From: Opitutales bacterium UBA2995
GTDB taxonomy: Bacteria > Verrucomicrobiota > Verrucomicrobiia > Opitutales > UBA2995
Direction of reading: 5' to 3'
NCBI GenBank assembly: GCA_002346535.1
Contig: DDZZ01000009.1
Span: 1-64,000, forward strand
DNA: 64,000 nucleotides
The notes below the pieces were generated by a model. That model was not told the origin of the DNA. It did not search any database and was given only the letters and a program-made list of their open reading frames with translations. How positions within the stretch are numbered: position 1 is the stretch's first letter; each line of letters starts with the position of its first letter. A program made the translations under genes and the position numbers. Shown here piece after piece: positions 51,679 to 61,693 of this stretch.

Positions 51679-53781
51679 ATGCAAACGTTACATAGACTTT
51701 ATGGTTGGCCTTCCATTTTTGTACTTCTCCTTCTAACCTGGGGACTTTCGGCGCAGGTTAACACTGAACGATTGGATACAGTCGATCTGGATACTTATGA
51801 GGTGCTTTCAGATTACCAATTTGAGGATATTCAGGTGAATTTTTCCCGATCGCTCTTGAACGAAAATGTTCTCGGCATTTACGGAGCCAACCAGCTGCAA
51901 GACATGTCCGGCTTGGCGCCTAATCTAGCCTTTATCAACAGCGATACCCGGGGATTCGGTGACATCGTGTCCATGCGTGGTGGGGCCAACTCGATTTTCT
52001 TTGGTTTACCCTCTGTGGGCCTTTATGTGGACGGCGTTCCTGGTGGCTCAGTTTCCACCTATCCTTCATCCTTATTTAATATAGCAAGTATATCTCTGCT
52101 TTCAGGGCCTCAATCCACTTTTTACGGACGCAATGCATCCTCTGGAATGATCGACATCCAGACTCGGAGGCCGGGAAGCAATGCACGCCGGGCTGCCCAA
52201 TTGGAGTATGGCTCTTACGATGCCAGAATTATCAGGGGATTGTTTGACGGTCCTATGAGTGATGAATCTGCCTACAGCATTTCTTTTGGATACGATGCTC
52301 GTGACGGGTATATCGAAAACATCGCCACTAGGAAAACCGAGGATGATCGTGAGTCCATTCATGGCCGTGCAAACTTCTTCCTCAATCCATCTGAAGACCT
52401 TGAAATTCGTTTTGGAGTGTTTGCTGAAAAAGTAGAGGACGGCGCAACGCGCCTCAGCTCTCTATTCAGCCCCGATCTCTTTGAAGTTTCATCCAACGTG
52501 GATGGAATTACAAAGCTGGATCGACTTCAACTGCACTTTCAGCTCCGATTAGATTTAGATTCAGGTGCTTTGACGGCTACTACTTCATATCAGGATTGGG
52601 ATTTGAATCCTTCGTTGACCGATCTGGATTTGAGTACCCTGGATTTTGGATTTTCACGTGTCTTGCAGCAGGAAGAGCTACTGACTCAGGAGTTCCGTTT
52701 CGTTTCGGATCCAGCTGCTTCCGATATTCTTTGGATCGCCGGATTATTTTTCTTCGATTCAAAGACAGACGGCGATGCAACCCGCGAATTCCCTGTTCCG
52801 CCAAGTGACTTTGTACCTCCCGGGTTTATTCAAACCGAGCAAACCGTTTTCAGCATAGACCAACAAAATATTTCTGCCTATGTAAATGCTGAGACCGCCA
52901 TTGGTGCCAGCACCTCGCTCAATGCGGGCGTTCGTATCCAGAATAGCGAATCCGAAATTTTCCGCACTAAGGATGCATCCAACAATTTCGGATTTCCCGG
53001 GCCACCGGAACCGGTCGTGGATGAATCTCAGAGTGAAACGGAATATGCCGGAACAGTAGGCATCGCTCACGAACTGAGCGAAATGGTGGATCTTATTGTT
53101 AGGTCCTCCATTTCCCAAAAACCACAGGGTTATAGCGCCTTCACTTCGAACCCTGATTTTATTCAATTTTATTCGGAGCACTTGTGGTCCAACGAAGTCG
53201 GTATCAATTTCACTTCTGAAGAATCCATGATGAGCGGATCACTCATTGCGTTTTTCAACGATACGGACAATTACCAGTTCGAACGTACTGTTCCGTTTTC
53301 AACCGATTTTGTGGTCGTTAATGCCGAGAAAGTTTCCGCAGATGGTTTTGAGGGTAAACTGGTCCTGAATCCTTCACCGGGCTTGTTCCTGGATTTTCAG
53401 GCAGGGTTCGTGGATGCGACCTTTGCGAAGCATCGGAACGCCCTGGGACTTGATGTCTCCGGCAACCATGTGCCTTTTGTTCCTGAGTCGACCTTGCGGG
53501 CCGGAATCCGCTTCGAATCGGAAAGGGGCTTTTTTGGAAGTACTTCCTATACTTCTTTCGGTAAAACTTACTACGATGAACAAAATCAGAGCAATTTTGC
53601 CCAATATAGTTTTGGTATATGGGACCTCCAGATCGGTTATCGCGATGAAAATATGACAGTTTCGGTTTATGGCCGCAATCTTTCCGACGAAATTTTTTAT
53701 CAGTTTATGAATCCGGAAATTCAGGCAGGAAGTCCGGGCGCACCCAAGAGATTTGGCTTGCGCATGGATATTTTATACTAA
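51679..53781 (+). CDS. TonB-dependent outer-membrane receptor
   Basis: Outer-membrane transporter of 700 residues, small for the family. Signal peptide about 1-25 (SIFVLLLLTWGLSAQV). The DTVDLDTYEVL segment just after it fits a TonB-box-like motif of Opitutae receptors. The plug domain spans about 40-170, with the typical LQDMSGLAPNLAF, VSMRGGANSIFFGLPSVGLY and SGPQSTFYGRNASSGMIDIQ stretches. A 22-stranded barrel follows and the last residue set (RFGLRMDILY) has an aromatic end for BAM insertion. It starts a run of genes with small gaps, so it probably supplies the substrate for the operon that follows. No siderophore or cobalamin hint is seen. Confidence 0.93.
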   Translation: MQTLHRLYGWPSIFVLLLLTWGLSAQVNTERLDTVDLDTYEVLSDYQFEDIQVNFSRSLLNENVLGIYGANQLQDMSGLAPNLAFINSDTRGFGDIVSMRGGANSIFFGLPSVGLYVDGVPGGSVSTYPSSLFNIASISLLSGPQSTFYGRNASSGMIDIQTRRPGSNARRAAQLEYGSYDARIIRGLFDGPMSDESAYSISFGYDARDGYIENIATRKTEDDRESIHGRANFFLNPSEDLEIRFGVFAEKVEDGATRLSSLFSPDLFEVSSNVDGITKLDRLQLHFQLRLDLDSGALTATTSYQDWDLNPSLTDLDLSTLDFGFSRVLQQEELLTQEFRFVSDPAASDILWIAGLFFFDSKTDGDATREFPVPPSDFVPPGFIQTEQTVFSIDQQNISAYVNAETAIGASTSLNAGVRIQNSESEIFRTKDASNNFGFPGPPEPVVDESQSETEYAGTVGIAHELSEMVDLIVRSSISQKPQGYSAFTSNPDFIQFYSEHLWSNEVGINFTSEESMMSGSLIAFFNDTDNYQFERTVPFSTDFVVVNAEKVSADGFEGKLVLNPSPGLFLDFQAGFVDATFAKHRNALGLDVSGNHVPFVPESTLRAGIRFESERGFFGSTSYTSFGKTYYDEQNQSNFAQYSFGIWDLQIGYRDENMTVSVYGRNLSDEIFYQFMNPEIQAGSPGAPKRFGLRMDILY

Positions 53782-53845
53782 TTCACTTCATTGAGGTTTT
53801 TGGGCTTTCCCTGGTTCATGTAACCTTTTTATCCGACCCTAAGTT

Positions 53846-56113
53846 ATGAAATTGCATATGCGTTATCTAAGATTCCCTATTTGTGCTCTAATTGTCCTAT
53901 TGTCAGCTGGCCAATCTTACGGAGCATCCGGCTGGTTGGGTTGGCGTGGTCCCGACCAAAACGGAAATTCACCTTACAAGGTTTCCTTGCCGGACTCGCT
54001 TGACTTGGAAGGAAAAGAGCACCGCTGGACCTATCCTGTGCGGGGTGCAGGAACGCCAGTGGCATCTGATGGCCGGATTTATGCCTTTGGGTTTTATGGA
54101 GAAATTGAAAATGTCATAGAAACTTTGATTTGCCTGGACGCTGAAACGGGTGAAAAAATTTGGGAACACAAATTTGCCGATTACATCAGTGACATTATTT
54201 ATAACCGCTATGGGATCGGCGCCCCCGTCGTGGATGCGGAAACCGGTAACATTTACCTTCAATCCACCAATGGCCTCGTCCTCGCGCTTTCGCCGGAGGG
54301 TGAACTACTTTGGGAGGTTTCCACTTTGGAAGATTACGGCCGCCTTACATTCCCCAACGGACGGACCGGTGCACCGGCAGTGGATGGCGATATCGTGGTG
54401 ATCCATTGCATCACCGCCAACTGGGGAAGCAACGGTCCGGCCCGAAACCGATTTTACGGATTCGATAAACACACTGGTGATCTGGTTTGGACTAGTACTC
54501 CCGGTGTTACTCCAATCGATTCCTCTTTCTCTACCCCTGTGTTTGGGGATCTGGGTGACCAACGAGTATTTTATGCCGGAACCGGTTGCGGTAATGTGGT
54601 GTGCGTGAATGCGCGGACTGGTGAGTCTGTTTGGCGATTCCAATTGGCCGTAGGAGGTGTCAATTCCAGTATGATCCTGGTCGGCGATGACCTTATCGCG
54701 GTCCATGGTAAGGAAAATGTGGATACGACAGAAAAGGGACGTCTCGTGCGTCTGGATATTCCGACCGAATATCCCACCGGTGAATTGCCTATTGTCTTGG
54801 GTGAAGAAGCTGAAATGTGGCGCAACGATGAGCACGTGGCCTTCACCAGTTCTCCTGTTTTGGTGGGTGACCGCGTTTACACGACCATCGCTATGGGTAG
54901 TCTTTTGGCTGTCGATTTAGATTCTGGCGAAACCGTTTGGGAAGAAAAGCTGGCTCCGGACCAGTTGCATGCATCTCCTGGATATGCAGATGGCAAGTTT
55001 TACGTCCCAATGTTTGATGGGGTAGCCTACGTGTTGAAAGACAAGGGGGATTCCGCCGATGTTCTTGGGCACTATGAGATGGGAGCAAATTGCCTTGGAG
55101 CGCCTGCTTTCTATAATAACCGGGTATACGTGTTTACCAAGCAAGGCCTTCATTGTTTTGGAGATGAGAAACTAAAGAAAGTAAAGTACCCGACACCGGC
55201 CAAAGCAAAAAAACCGGGTAAAATTTCCCAGATCCAACTGGTTCCTTCTGAATTCGTTCTCGGCCCGGATGATGAGCAAGTCTTTAAGGTTTACGGGTTG
55301 GACGCCAGCGGATTCCGGGTGAAGGAAGTGACCAATAATGCTTCTCTGACGAACTGGAATCCGCTTACGGCGACCCGAACTTCCCAGGTCGATGCCACTA
55401 TAAGCGGTAACAGGCTTAGCACTGGTCGAAGCGCTGGTATTTCGACGGGCAACCTCCTGGCCTCTTACAATGGCATGACGAGTATCAGTCGTGGCAGGGT
55501 GGTAGCTGGTGTGGGTTTTATTGAAGACTTTGAATCTATGACCTTGTCCCTTAAGGACAAAGACGGAGTACCAGTTTCTCCTCCACCTGGAACCTGGTTG
55601 GGAGCTGGTCCAAAATGGCATGTCATGGAGCGGGGTGGTAACAAGGTCGTAGCCTTCCGATTGGAACGATTGCTGTGGCAGCGTTCGATGAACTTTATCG
55701 GCAAATCGGATATGTGTGAATACACTTTGGAGGCCGATGTCATGACTGATGGAACTCGAAGAGTGCTTTCAACTGTGGGACTGGTGAACCAGCGCTATCT
55801 GATAGCACTTTCGGGCAATCAGCGACTGTTGGAGGTTTCCAGCAATCACGAACGCCTGAAAGAATCGGTTCGTTTTCCCATAAAAGCCAATACTTGGTAC
55901 CGCCTCAAAACCCGAGTGGATTCCAATAAGGATGGTAGCGGCGTGATTCGTGCCAAAGCCTGGGAGAAAGGATCTGATGAACCGGAGGCCTGGACTATTG
56001 AGGTTGAACAACTAGAAATACACTCCCGTGGCGCCCCTGGCGTTTTCGCATTTGCCCCGCAAAGTTTGAAACGAGTCTTTATCGATAACCTATCCATTTC
56101 CGAAAACAATTAA
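53846..56113 (+). CDS. PQQ-like beta-propeller protein with C-terminal extension
   Basis: A 755-residue secreted protein with a signal peptide (FPICALIVLLSAGQSYGA). Residues about 30-440 form an eight-bladed PQQ-like propeller of the BamB kind, with repeated blades such as LICLDAETGEKIWEHKF, LVLALSPEGELLWEVS and VVCVNARTGESVWRFQL. The region 450-560 is linker and a bacterial Ig-like part (IQLVPSEFVLGPDDEQVFKV). The last 200 residues are a beta sandwich (DMCEYTLEADVMTDG; TWYRLKTRVDSNKDGSG) akin to LamG/DUF1080 modules. True PQQ binding cannot be shown; many propellers of this kind are structural. It is 64 bases after the TonB receptor gene. Confidence 0.83.
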   Translation: MKLHMRYLRFPICALIVLLSAGQSYGASGWLGWRGPDQNGNSPYKVSLPDSLDLEGKEHRWTYPVRGAGTPVASDGRIYAFGFYGEIENVIETLICLDAETGEKIWEHKFADYISDIIYNRYGIGAPVVDAETGNIYLQSTNGLVLALSPEGELLWEVSTLEDYGRLTFPNGRTGAPAVDGDIVVIHCITANWGSNGPARNRFYGFDKHTGDLVWTSTPGVTPIDSSFSTPVFGDLGDQRVFYAGTGCGNVVCVNARTGESVWRFQLAVGGVNSSMILVGDDLIAVHGKENVDTTEKGRLVRLDIPTEYPTGELPIVLGEEAEMWRNDEHVAFTSSPVLVGDRVYTTIAMGSLLAVDLDSGETVWEEKLAPDQLHASPGYADGKFYVPMFDGVAYVLKDKGDSADVLGHYEMGANCLGAPAFYNNRVYVFTKQGLHCFGDEKLKKVKYPTPAKAKKPGKISQIQLVPSEFVLGPDDEQVFKVYGLDASGFRVKEVTNNASLTNWNPLTATRTSQVDATISGNRLSTGRSAGISTGNLLASYNGMTSISRGRVVAGVGFIEDFESMTLSLKDKDGVPVSPPPGTWLGAGPKWHVMERGGNKVVAFRLERLLWQRSMNFIGKSDMCEYTLEADVMTDGTRRVLSTVGLVNQRYLIALSGNQRLLEVSSNHERLKESVRFPIKANTWYRLKTRVDSNKDGSGVIRAKAWEKGSDEPEAWTIEVEQLEIHSRGAPGVFAFAPQSLKRVFIDNLSISENN

Positions 56114-56125
56114 CTGACACTGACC

Positions 56126-57655
56126 ATGATTTTTCAGAAAAAATATCTCCTGTCCCTTGCATTAATTTTTCCCGCCGTCCTTCAGGCCGGTGACTGGCCG
56201 ACCTGGGGTCGCAGTGCCGATCGCAATATGGTTGGAGAAGCGAACGAACTTCCCACAGAAATTGAGAGTGGCGACTACTTGCCGAAGAGCGAAGAAATCA
56301 ACATGGAAACCACCAAGGGCGTTAAATGGGTCGCCAAGTTGGGATCACAGACCTACGGATCCCCTGTTGTTTCGGGCGGTAAGGTATATGTAGGTACGAA
56401 CAACGAGTCGCCTAGGAACGCTTCTCAAAAAGGCGATCGTGGAGTCCTCATGTGCTTTGATGAAAAAACAGGAGAATTTCTCTGGCAACTTCTGATCCCA
56501 AAACTGGGAGCTGGCAAGGTGAGTGACTGGGAGTTTGTCGGTTTGTGCTCCTCTCCGGCTATTGAAGGTGACCGGGGATGGGTAGTCACCAATCGTGGCG
56601 AAGTGCTTTGCTTCGACGTCGAGGGGTTGGCTAATGGCAACGATGGCGATTACCAGGATGAAGCCAGCTTTTTTTCCATTACTCCAGATGGAAAAGTTGA
56701 GCTCTCAGACAAGGATGCGGATATTCTTTGGGTTGTGGACGCACGGGAAGAGCTCGGCGTATTTCCGCACAACGTTTCCAGTTGTTCTCCCTTGATCTAT
56801 GGAGACAAGATTTTTGCTGCTACTTCTAATGGTGTGGACTGGTCCCACAAAAATATTCCTGCGCCGTTTTCGCCTGCATTGGTTGTCATGGATAAAAACA
56901 CAGGCGAACTTCTTGGTGAAGAAGTGTCGGGTGTATCCGAAAGAGTCCTACACGCAAGTTGGAGTACCCCGGCGATCGGAGACATTAACGGGAAGCCAAC
57001 GGTTGTCTGGGGTGGAGGAGACGGTTGGTGCTACGGTTATGAAGTGGAACCGGTCATGCATGAGGAAGGTTTTCCTGCATTGAAAGAGCTGTTTCGCTAT
57101 GATGCCAATCCTTCCCATTATCGGACCAAGGACGGAGAGTCTATCAAGTATGCCACTTATGAAGGCGCGAGTGAAATCATTGCTACGACAGTATTGTACG
57201 ACAACAAGGCTTACATGGTGATTGGTCAGGATCCTGAACACGGTGACGGGGTTGGAATGGTTAGTTGCATAGATCCATCGATGGAAGGTGATATTTCGGG
57301 TAAAGCCATTTGGACGAACAAAGAGGTTGGCCGATCTATTTCTACTGCGAGCATCAAAGATGGTCTCATTTATCAGGCCGAGTATAACGGCGATATCCAT
57401 TGCCTGGATGCTGAAACGGGTGAGTCCTTGTGGGTGCATGCGACCAACAGTCGCATCTGGTCATCTACGCTGGTTGCTGACGGAATGGTCTTCATTGGCA
57501 ATGAAGACGGGGAACTGGTAATTTTAAAAGAAGGCCGCGAAAAGGAGCTTATTTCCTTGGTCGATTTTTATACTCCTATCTACTGTAGCCCCATCGCTGC
57601 GAACGACACACTATATGTTACTACTCAAACCCATCTTTACGCTTTAGGCGAATAG
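56126..57655 (+). CDS. PQQ-like beta-propeller protein
   Basis: A 509-residue secreted protein with a signal peptide (FQKKYLLSLALIFPAVLQAG). The rest is one large PQQ-like propeller: DWPTWGRSADRNMVGEANEL at the start, VLMCFDEKTGEFLWQLL and IHCLDAETGESLWVHATNS as typical blade strands, and QTHLYALGE as the closing strand. The TWGRSADRN start is common in Planctomycetes and Verrucomicrobia quinoprotein-like proteins. It begins 12 bases after the previous propeller gene, so both are translated from the same message and may form a complex or act in sequence on the imported substrate. Confidence 0.86.
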   Translation: MIFQKKYLLSLALIFPAVLQAGDWPTWGRSADRNMVGEANELPTEIESGDYLPKSEEINMETTKGVKWVAKLGSQTYGSPVVSGGKVYVGTNNESPRNASQKGDRGVLMCFDEKTGEFLWQLLIPKLGAGKVSDWEFVGLCSSPAIEGDRGWVVTNRGEVLCFDVEGLANGNDGDYQDEASFFSITPDGKVELSDKDADILWVVDAREELGVFPHNVSSCSPLIYGDKIFAATSNGVDWSHKNIPAPFSPALVVMDKNTGELLGEEVSGVSERVLHASWSTPAIGDINGKPTVVWGGGDGWCYGYEVEPVMHEEGFPALKELFRYDANPSHYRTKDGESIKYATYEGASEIIATTVLYDNKAYMVIGQDPEHGDGVGMVSCIDPSMEGDISGKAIWTNKEVGRSISTASIKDGLIYQAEYNGDIHCLDAETGESLWVHATNSRIWSSTLVADGMVFIGNEDGELVILKEGREKELISLVDFYTPIYCSPIAANDTLYVTTQTHLYALGE

Positions 57656-57695
57656 GATTGGGCATCTCTCTAACTAACCCTCTTTCCGAAATTCT

Positions 57696-57911
57696 ATGTC
57701 CAATAAATTGTTAATTTTTCTATTCCTGATAGTACTATTATTCCTACATCAGGATTTTTGGTTCAAAGACGATCCATCACTCGTCTTTGGATTTTTACCA
57801 GTCACATTGGCCTACCATATGGTTTTTACCGTTGTTGCCGCCATCGGTTGGTTGATGGTTGTAAAATTTGCCTGGCCAAAAGGCCTGGATGAGGAAGGCG
57901 GCGACTCATGA
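57696..57911 (+). CDS. DUF3311-like small membrane protein
   Basis: A 71-residue protein with two hydrophobic helices (LLIFLFLIVLLFLHQDFW; TLAYHMVFTVVAAIGWLMVV) and a short acidic tail. Size, helix spacing and the DPSLVFGFLPVTLAYH link match DUF3311-type small subunits that accompany SSS symporters. Its stop overlaps the symporter start by four bases (ATGA), so the two are translationally coupled. It probably stabilises or regulates that transporter; a direct function is unknown. Confidence 0.85.
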   Translation: MSNKLLIFLFLIVLLFLHQDFWFKDDPSLVFGFLPVTLAYHMVFTVVAAIGWLMVVKFAWPKGLDEEGGDS

Positions 57912-59431
57912 ATGCTGGAACAACTGTAGTTGTAATAGTCGCGGTGTACCTGACCTTGCTTATCGGCTTGGGTGTACTGAGTAGTATGAAATTCAGAGGA
58001 GGCGCGGCCGATTATTTTGTAGCCAGCCGTTCCATCGGACCCTTCATACTGTTTATGACAGTTTTTGGTACTACTATGACGGCTTTTGCCATGGTTGGTA
58101 GTACTGCAGAATCCTTTGAAAAAGGCGTTGGTACTTATGGCAAACTGGCGTCGGCTTCAGCGCTGGTGCATTCGGCCTCCTTCTTTCTGATTGGATTGCG
58201 TTTGTGGGCTCTGGGAAAAAAACACGGGTACATGACCCAGATTGAATTCTTTAGGGATCGGTTTGAAAGCCGATGTATGGGATACCTGTTATTTCCTATC
58301 CTGACCGGATTGCTTATCCCCTATTTGCTGGTGGGTTTATTGGGTTCCGGATCATTTATGGCTGGGGTCACTCGCGGAGCATTTCCGGAAGCTTTTGCTT
58401 CGACAGGTGGTAGTGTTCCTCCCTGGTTAACCTCCTTGATTATTTCTGGAGTTGTTCTCTCCTACATTTTCATGGGGGGAGTCCGCTCGGCTGCCTGGGC
58501 GAATACCTTTCAAACTTTAGTATTTATGGCCATGGCTCTACTCGCCTTTGTCATTATATCAGTAAGTCTGGGAGGATTTTCCGCGGCATCGGCCATGGCA
58601 GATCCGGCGAAAGCCATTCGTGTGGGCAATATATCCGAACTCTCCTTTTTTACCTACCTGCTGATTCCGCTCTCGGTGGGAATGTTCCCTCACCTCTTTC
58701 AGAACTGCCTAACCGCCAAATCAGCCAAGAATTTTAAATTCATGCTGATTGCCCACCCGTTAGGAATCATGGTCACTTGGATTCCTTGTATTTTGATCGG
58801 ATTTTGGGCAACCGGCGCATTGATGCCCGGCACTGAGGATCCAATAGTTCCCCATTCAGCTCCGGCCAACGCTGTTTTGGGATTGATGGTAGGTAAACTG
58901 GCTACCCCCATTCTTTCGGGATTTGTCGCTGCAGGAGTACTGGCCGCCATTATGTCCTCACTCGATTCCCAGTTTGTATCGCTTGGAACCATGTTCACCC
59001 GGGACATTGTGGTTCATTCTTTCGGTAAGGATCGTTTCAATGATACGACCATGGTGTGGTTGGCTCGAGGATTTATATCTTTTATGGTCTTGATTACCTT
59101 TTTGTTTTCACTTGCCGAACCTCGGCAGGTATTCACATTGGGCGTGTGGTGCTTTAGTGGATACGCTAGTCTTTTCCCATTGGTATTCGCTGCAATTTAC
59201 TGGAAACGAGTTACCAAGGCCGGAGCTTACGCAGCTATCTTTTCAACTGCCGTGGTTTGGTTCTTACTCTTTAGAGCTTCCGGATATGGAGCTAATGGCG
59301 ATTATTTGCTCTCTGGAATGATGCCGGTTACCGGTATGTTTGCGACCTGTATCTTGGTCTTAGTTGTTGTTTCGCTGATGACCAAATCACCCTCCAACGA
59401 TACCCTCGAAAAATTCTTTCCTTCCAAATAA
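57908..59431 (+). CDS. Sodium:solute symporter (SSS/PanF-like) with DUF3311 partner
   Basis: A 507-residue symporter with 13 hydrophobic segments. Core motifs are KFRGGAADYFVASRSIGPFI, VFGTTMTAFAMVGSTAESFE and the sodium-site helix AAIMSSLDSQFVSLGTMFTR. Members with a DUF3311 partner usually carry organic acids (pantothenate, acetate or lactate are known cases) rather than sugars. It is in an operon that starts with a TonB receptor and so may move the same solute across the inner membrane. The next gene begins three bases after its stop. Confidence 0.9.
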   Translation: MNAGTTVVVIVAVYLTLLIGLGVLSSMKFRGGAADYFVASRSIGPFILFMTVFGTTMTAFAMVGSTAESFEKGVGTYGKLASASALVHSASFFLIGLRLWALGKKHGYMTQIEFFRDRFESRCMGYLLFPILTGLLIPYLLVGLLGSGSFMAGVTRGAFPEAFASTGGSVPPWLTSLIISGVVLSYIFMGGVRSAAWANTFQTLVFMAMALLAFVIISVSLGGFSAASAMADPAKAIRVGNISELSFFTYLLIPLSVGMFPHLFQNCLTAKSAKNFKFMLIAHPLGIMVTWIPCILIGFWATGALMPGTEDPIVPHSAPANAVLGLMVGKLATPILSGFVAAGVLAAIMSSLDSQFVSLGTMFTRDIVVHSFGKDRFNDTTMVWLARGFISFMVLITFLFSLAEPRQVFTLGVWCFSGYASLFPLVFAAIYWKRVTKAGAYAAIFSTAVVWFLLFRASGYGANGDYLLSGMMPVTGMFATCILVLVVVSLMTKSPSNDTLEKFFPSK

Positions 59432-59434
59432 ACA

Positions 59435-60508
59435 ATGAGTTCTACGAATGATATTAATGGCGCTAATGAGGCGCGGGATGCCCGTGTAAGGGAAATTGTC
59501 AACTGGCACTTTTCTCCAGAGACCGGTTGCGATTATTGGCTCGATTGGGCCAGTAAAGCGGATTGGAATCCGGTCGAGGAAGTGAAATTCTTTGCGGATA
59601 TCCTTAAGTTTGATCACTTTGATGATGAGACCTTGCGGAAAGAAATGCCGGAGCGATTTATCCCCAAGGCATACAATGGTCGGCCGTACAACGTGTTTGA
59701 AACCGGTGGCACCACTGGAATGCCCAAACAGCGTGTAGGTTGGGACGATTACAAACATGATTATGAGGAATTCAGCGACCATTACGGCGATGATTTTTTC
59801 CCAAAAGGAGCCAATTGGTTGATGGTAGGTCCCACTGGTCCAAGGCGGTTACGTTTGGCTATAGAACACCTGGCTGCTCACCGGGGAGGCTCTTGTTATT
59901 TTATCGATCTGGATCCACGTTGGGTGAAACGCCTGATCAAAAACGGTGAAGTTGGCCAGGCCAAGGCGTACCAGGAACACGTGGTTGATCAGGCTTCCGC
60001 GATTCTCCGCCACCGCAACATACAATGCTTGTTTACGACGCCCAAATTACTTGAAAGTCTGGCAGAGCGTATGTCGCTTGTAAAAGCTGGGATCAAGGGT
60101 GTTTTTGCAGGAGGCACCACCATGACTCCGCAGTATGTGAGGTTCATAAACGAGGAGGTTCTGGAAGGTCAGATCAATTTTGCGCCCACCTACGGCAATA
60201 CACTGATGGGATTAGCCATCAGTAAGAAACTGACTCTGGAAGACAACTACAGTCTTACTTATTACGCACCCGAACCCCGTGCCGTGCTTCGAGTGGTCAA
60301 TCCGGTTAATCCCGACGAACTCGTCGATTATGGAGAATACGGCCGCGTGGAACTGACAACCCTTACCAAGGAATTTTTTGTTCCAAGGTTTCTCGAAAGA
60401 GATGAAGCGATTCGTCGCCCTCCGTGTGATGAATTTGCCTGGGATGGAGTTGGCGACGTTCGCCCATTCCAGTCAGGCTCTAAAGCCGTAGTCGAGGGCG
60501 TATATTGA
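59435..60508 (+). CDS. ANL-superfamily ligase resembling EhpF (phenazine-type acid activation)
   Basis: A 357-residue cytoplasmic enzyme of the adenylate-forming (ANL) superfamily, without the C-terminal lid domain. The P-loop-like motif FETGGTTGMPKQRVG is complete, and GVFAGGTTMTPQYVRFINEE and YTYGNT-like FAPTYGNTLMGLA are the later adenylate-site blocks. Length, motif form and absent lid resemble EhpF and 'phenazine antibiotic biosynthesis' proteins, or the LuxE-type acyl-protein synthetases. It would adenylate a carboxylic acid. The adjoining alcohol dehydrogenase gene (30 bases on) suggests the acid is next reduced, or that an alcohol is oxidised to the acid. No acyl reductase lies inside the window. 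Confidence 0.75.
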   Translation: MSSTNDINGANEARDARVREIVNWHFSPETGCDYWLDWASKADWNPVEEVKFFADILKFDHFDDETLRKEMPERFIPKAYNGRPYNVFETGGTTGMPKQRVGWDDYKHDYEEFSDHYGDDFFPKGANWLMVGPTGPRRLRLAIEHLAAHRGGSCYFIDLDPRWVKRLIKNGEVGQAKAYQEHVVDQASAILRHRNIQCLFTTPKLLESLAERMSLVKAGIKGVFAGGTTMTPQYVRFINEEVLEGQINFAPTYGNTLMGLAISKKLTLEDNYSLTYYAPEPRAVLRVVNPVNPDELVDYGEYGRVELTTLTKEFFVPRFLERDEAIRRPPCDEFAWDGVGDVRPFQSGSKAVVEGVY

Positions 60509-60538
60509 TCGCGGATCAATTACCCTTAAGAAGTTAAC

Positions 60539-61687
60539 ATGGTTGATCCCTTTTCATCCAGGCCCTCTCCGAAACTGATTTTTGGAAACGGGGTGATCAA
60601 GGAGCTACCTGGCGAGATTGTACAGTTGGGTGTTAAATCATTGTTGCTGGTGACCGATCCTGGGTTGGTTAAGGCAGGTCATGTGGAAAAAACATGTGCG
60701 CTTCTTAAAGAAGCAGGCATCGGAGTGCATGTATACGAAAATGTGAGCGAAAACCCGACTGAAAGTGATGCGGAAGACTGTTGTAATTTTGCAAAAACTA
60801 AATCCTTTGACGGGTTTGTAGCTTTGGGAGGCGGAAGCAGTATTGATACTGCCAAAGCCTGTAACTTTTTACTGACCAATGGGGGCCGGATGAGCGATTA
60901 CCATGGCTATGGAAAAGCGAAGAATCCTCTGCTCCCGTTCATGGCCATTCCGACAACAGCCGGAACGGGTAGTGAGTGTCAGTCCTATGCGTTGGTAAGC
61001 CGCGACGGTAGCCATGAAAAAATGGCTTGTGGGGATCCTAAAGCCCTTGCCAGATTGGCTATCCTCGATCCTGAGATTACGAATACTCAGCCTCGGCCGA
61101 TTGCTGTCCAGACAGGAATTGATGCTTTAGCCCATGCTCTGGAATCAGCCGTCTCGTCCAAGCGGACAGAACTGTCCTCCATGTATTCAGAGGCTGCATT
61201 CCGCCACATCCTCCGAGCTATTGACGACATTGTAGATTGCAATCCTCAGGGTGATGACCGTGGGCATATGCTCTTGGGAGCGGCTCTCAGTGGATTGGCA
61301 ATTGAAAATAGTATGTTGGGTGCTGCTCATGCCTCTGCCAATCCTTTAACAGCACGATACGGTGTAATTCATGGAAGGGCCGTTGCCAAAATGTTACCCC
61401 ATGTAATGCGGTTCAATGAGGGAGTTGAGGGCGCTGCAAGAATATATGAACGTTATTCCGCAATTCTAAAGGAATTTGGCATTAGTTCCATGTCTCTCAT
61501 AGATTGGGTCACTCATCTAACTGGGAGAATGCAGGAAATTGATATTACTGCGGACGATTCCGAAATCCGAGAGCTAGCCTCGGAAGCCAAAGCTCAGTGG
61601 ACCGGAGATTTTAATCCAAGGCCCGTGGAAGAGTCTGATTATGTTGAATTGTATCGGGCGGCATTCGCTCTGCCTAAACCAGCTTAA
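60539..61687 (+). CDS. Iron-containing alcohol dehydrogenase
   Basis: A 382-residue cytoplasmic dehydrogenase of the group III, iron-dependent type. The NAD-binding motif is LGGGSSIDTAKACNF, followed by the family block PTTAGTGSECQSYALVSRDG. Metal ligands are suggested by the Asp/His of TGIDALAHALESAVS and the histidines of GAAHASANPL and GVIHGRAVAKMLPHV. It would interconvert an alcohol and an aldehyde. It follows the EhpF-like ligase by 30 bases and precedes a propeller gene by six, so it is part of the same operon. Confidence 0.92.
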   Translation: MVDPFSSRPSPKLIFGNGVIKELPGEIVQLGVKSLLLVTDPGLVKAGHVEKTCALLKEAGIGVHVYENVSENPTESDAEDCCNFAKTKSFDGFVALGGGSSIDTAKACNFLLTNGGRMSDYHGYGKAKNPLLPFMAIPTTAGTGSECQSYALVSRDGSHEKMACGDPKALARLAILDPEITNTQPRPIAVQTGIDALAHALESAVSSKRTELSSMYSEAAFRHILRAIDDIVDCNPQGDDRGHMLLGAALSGLAIENSMLGAAHASANPLTARYGVIHGRAVAKMLPHVMRFNEGVEGAARIYERYSAILKEFGISSMSLIDWVTHLTGRMQEIDITADDSEIRELASEAKAQWTGDFNPRPVEESDYVELYRAAFALPKPA

Positions 61688-61693
61688 AGGATA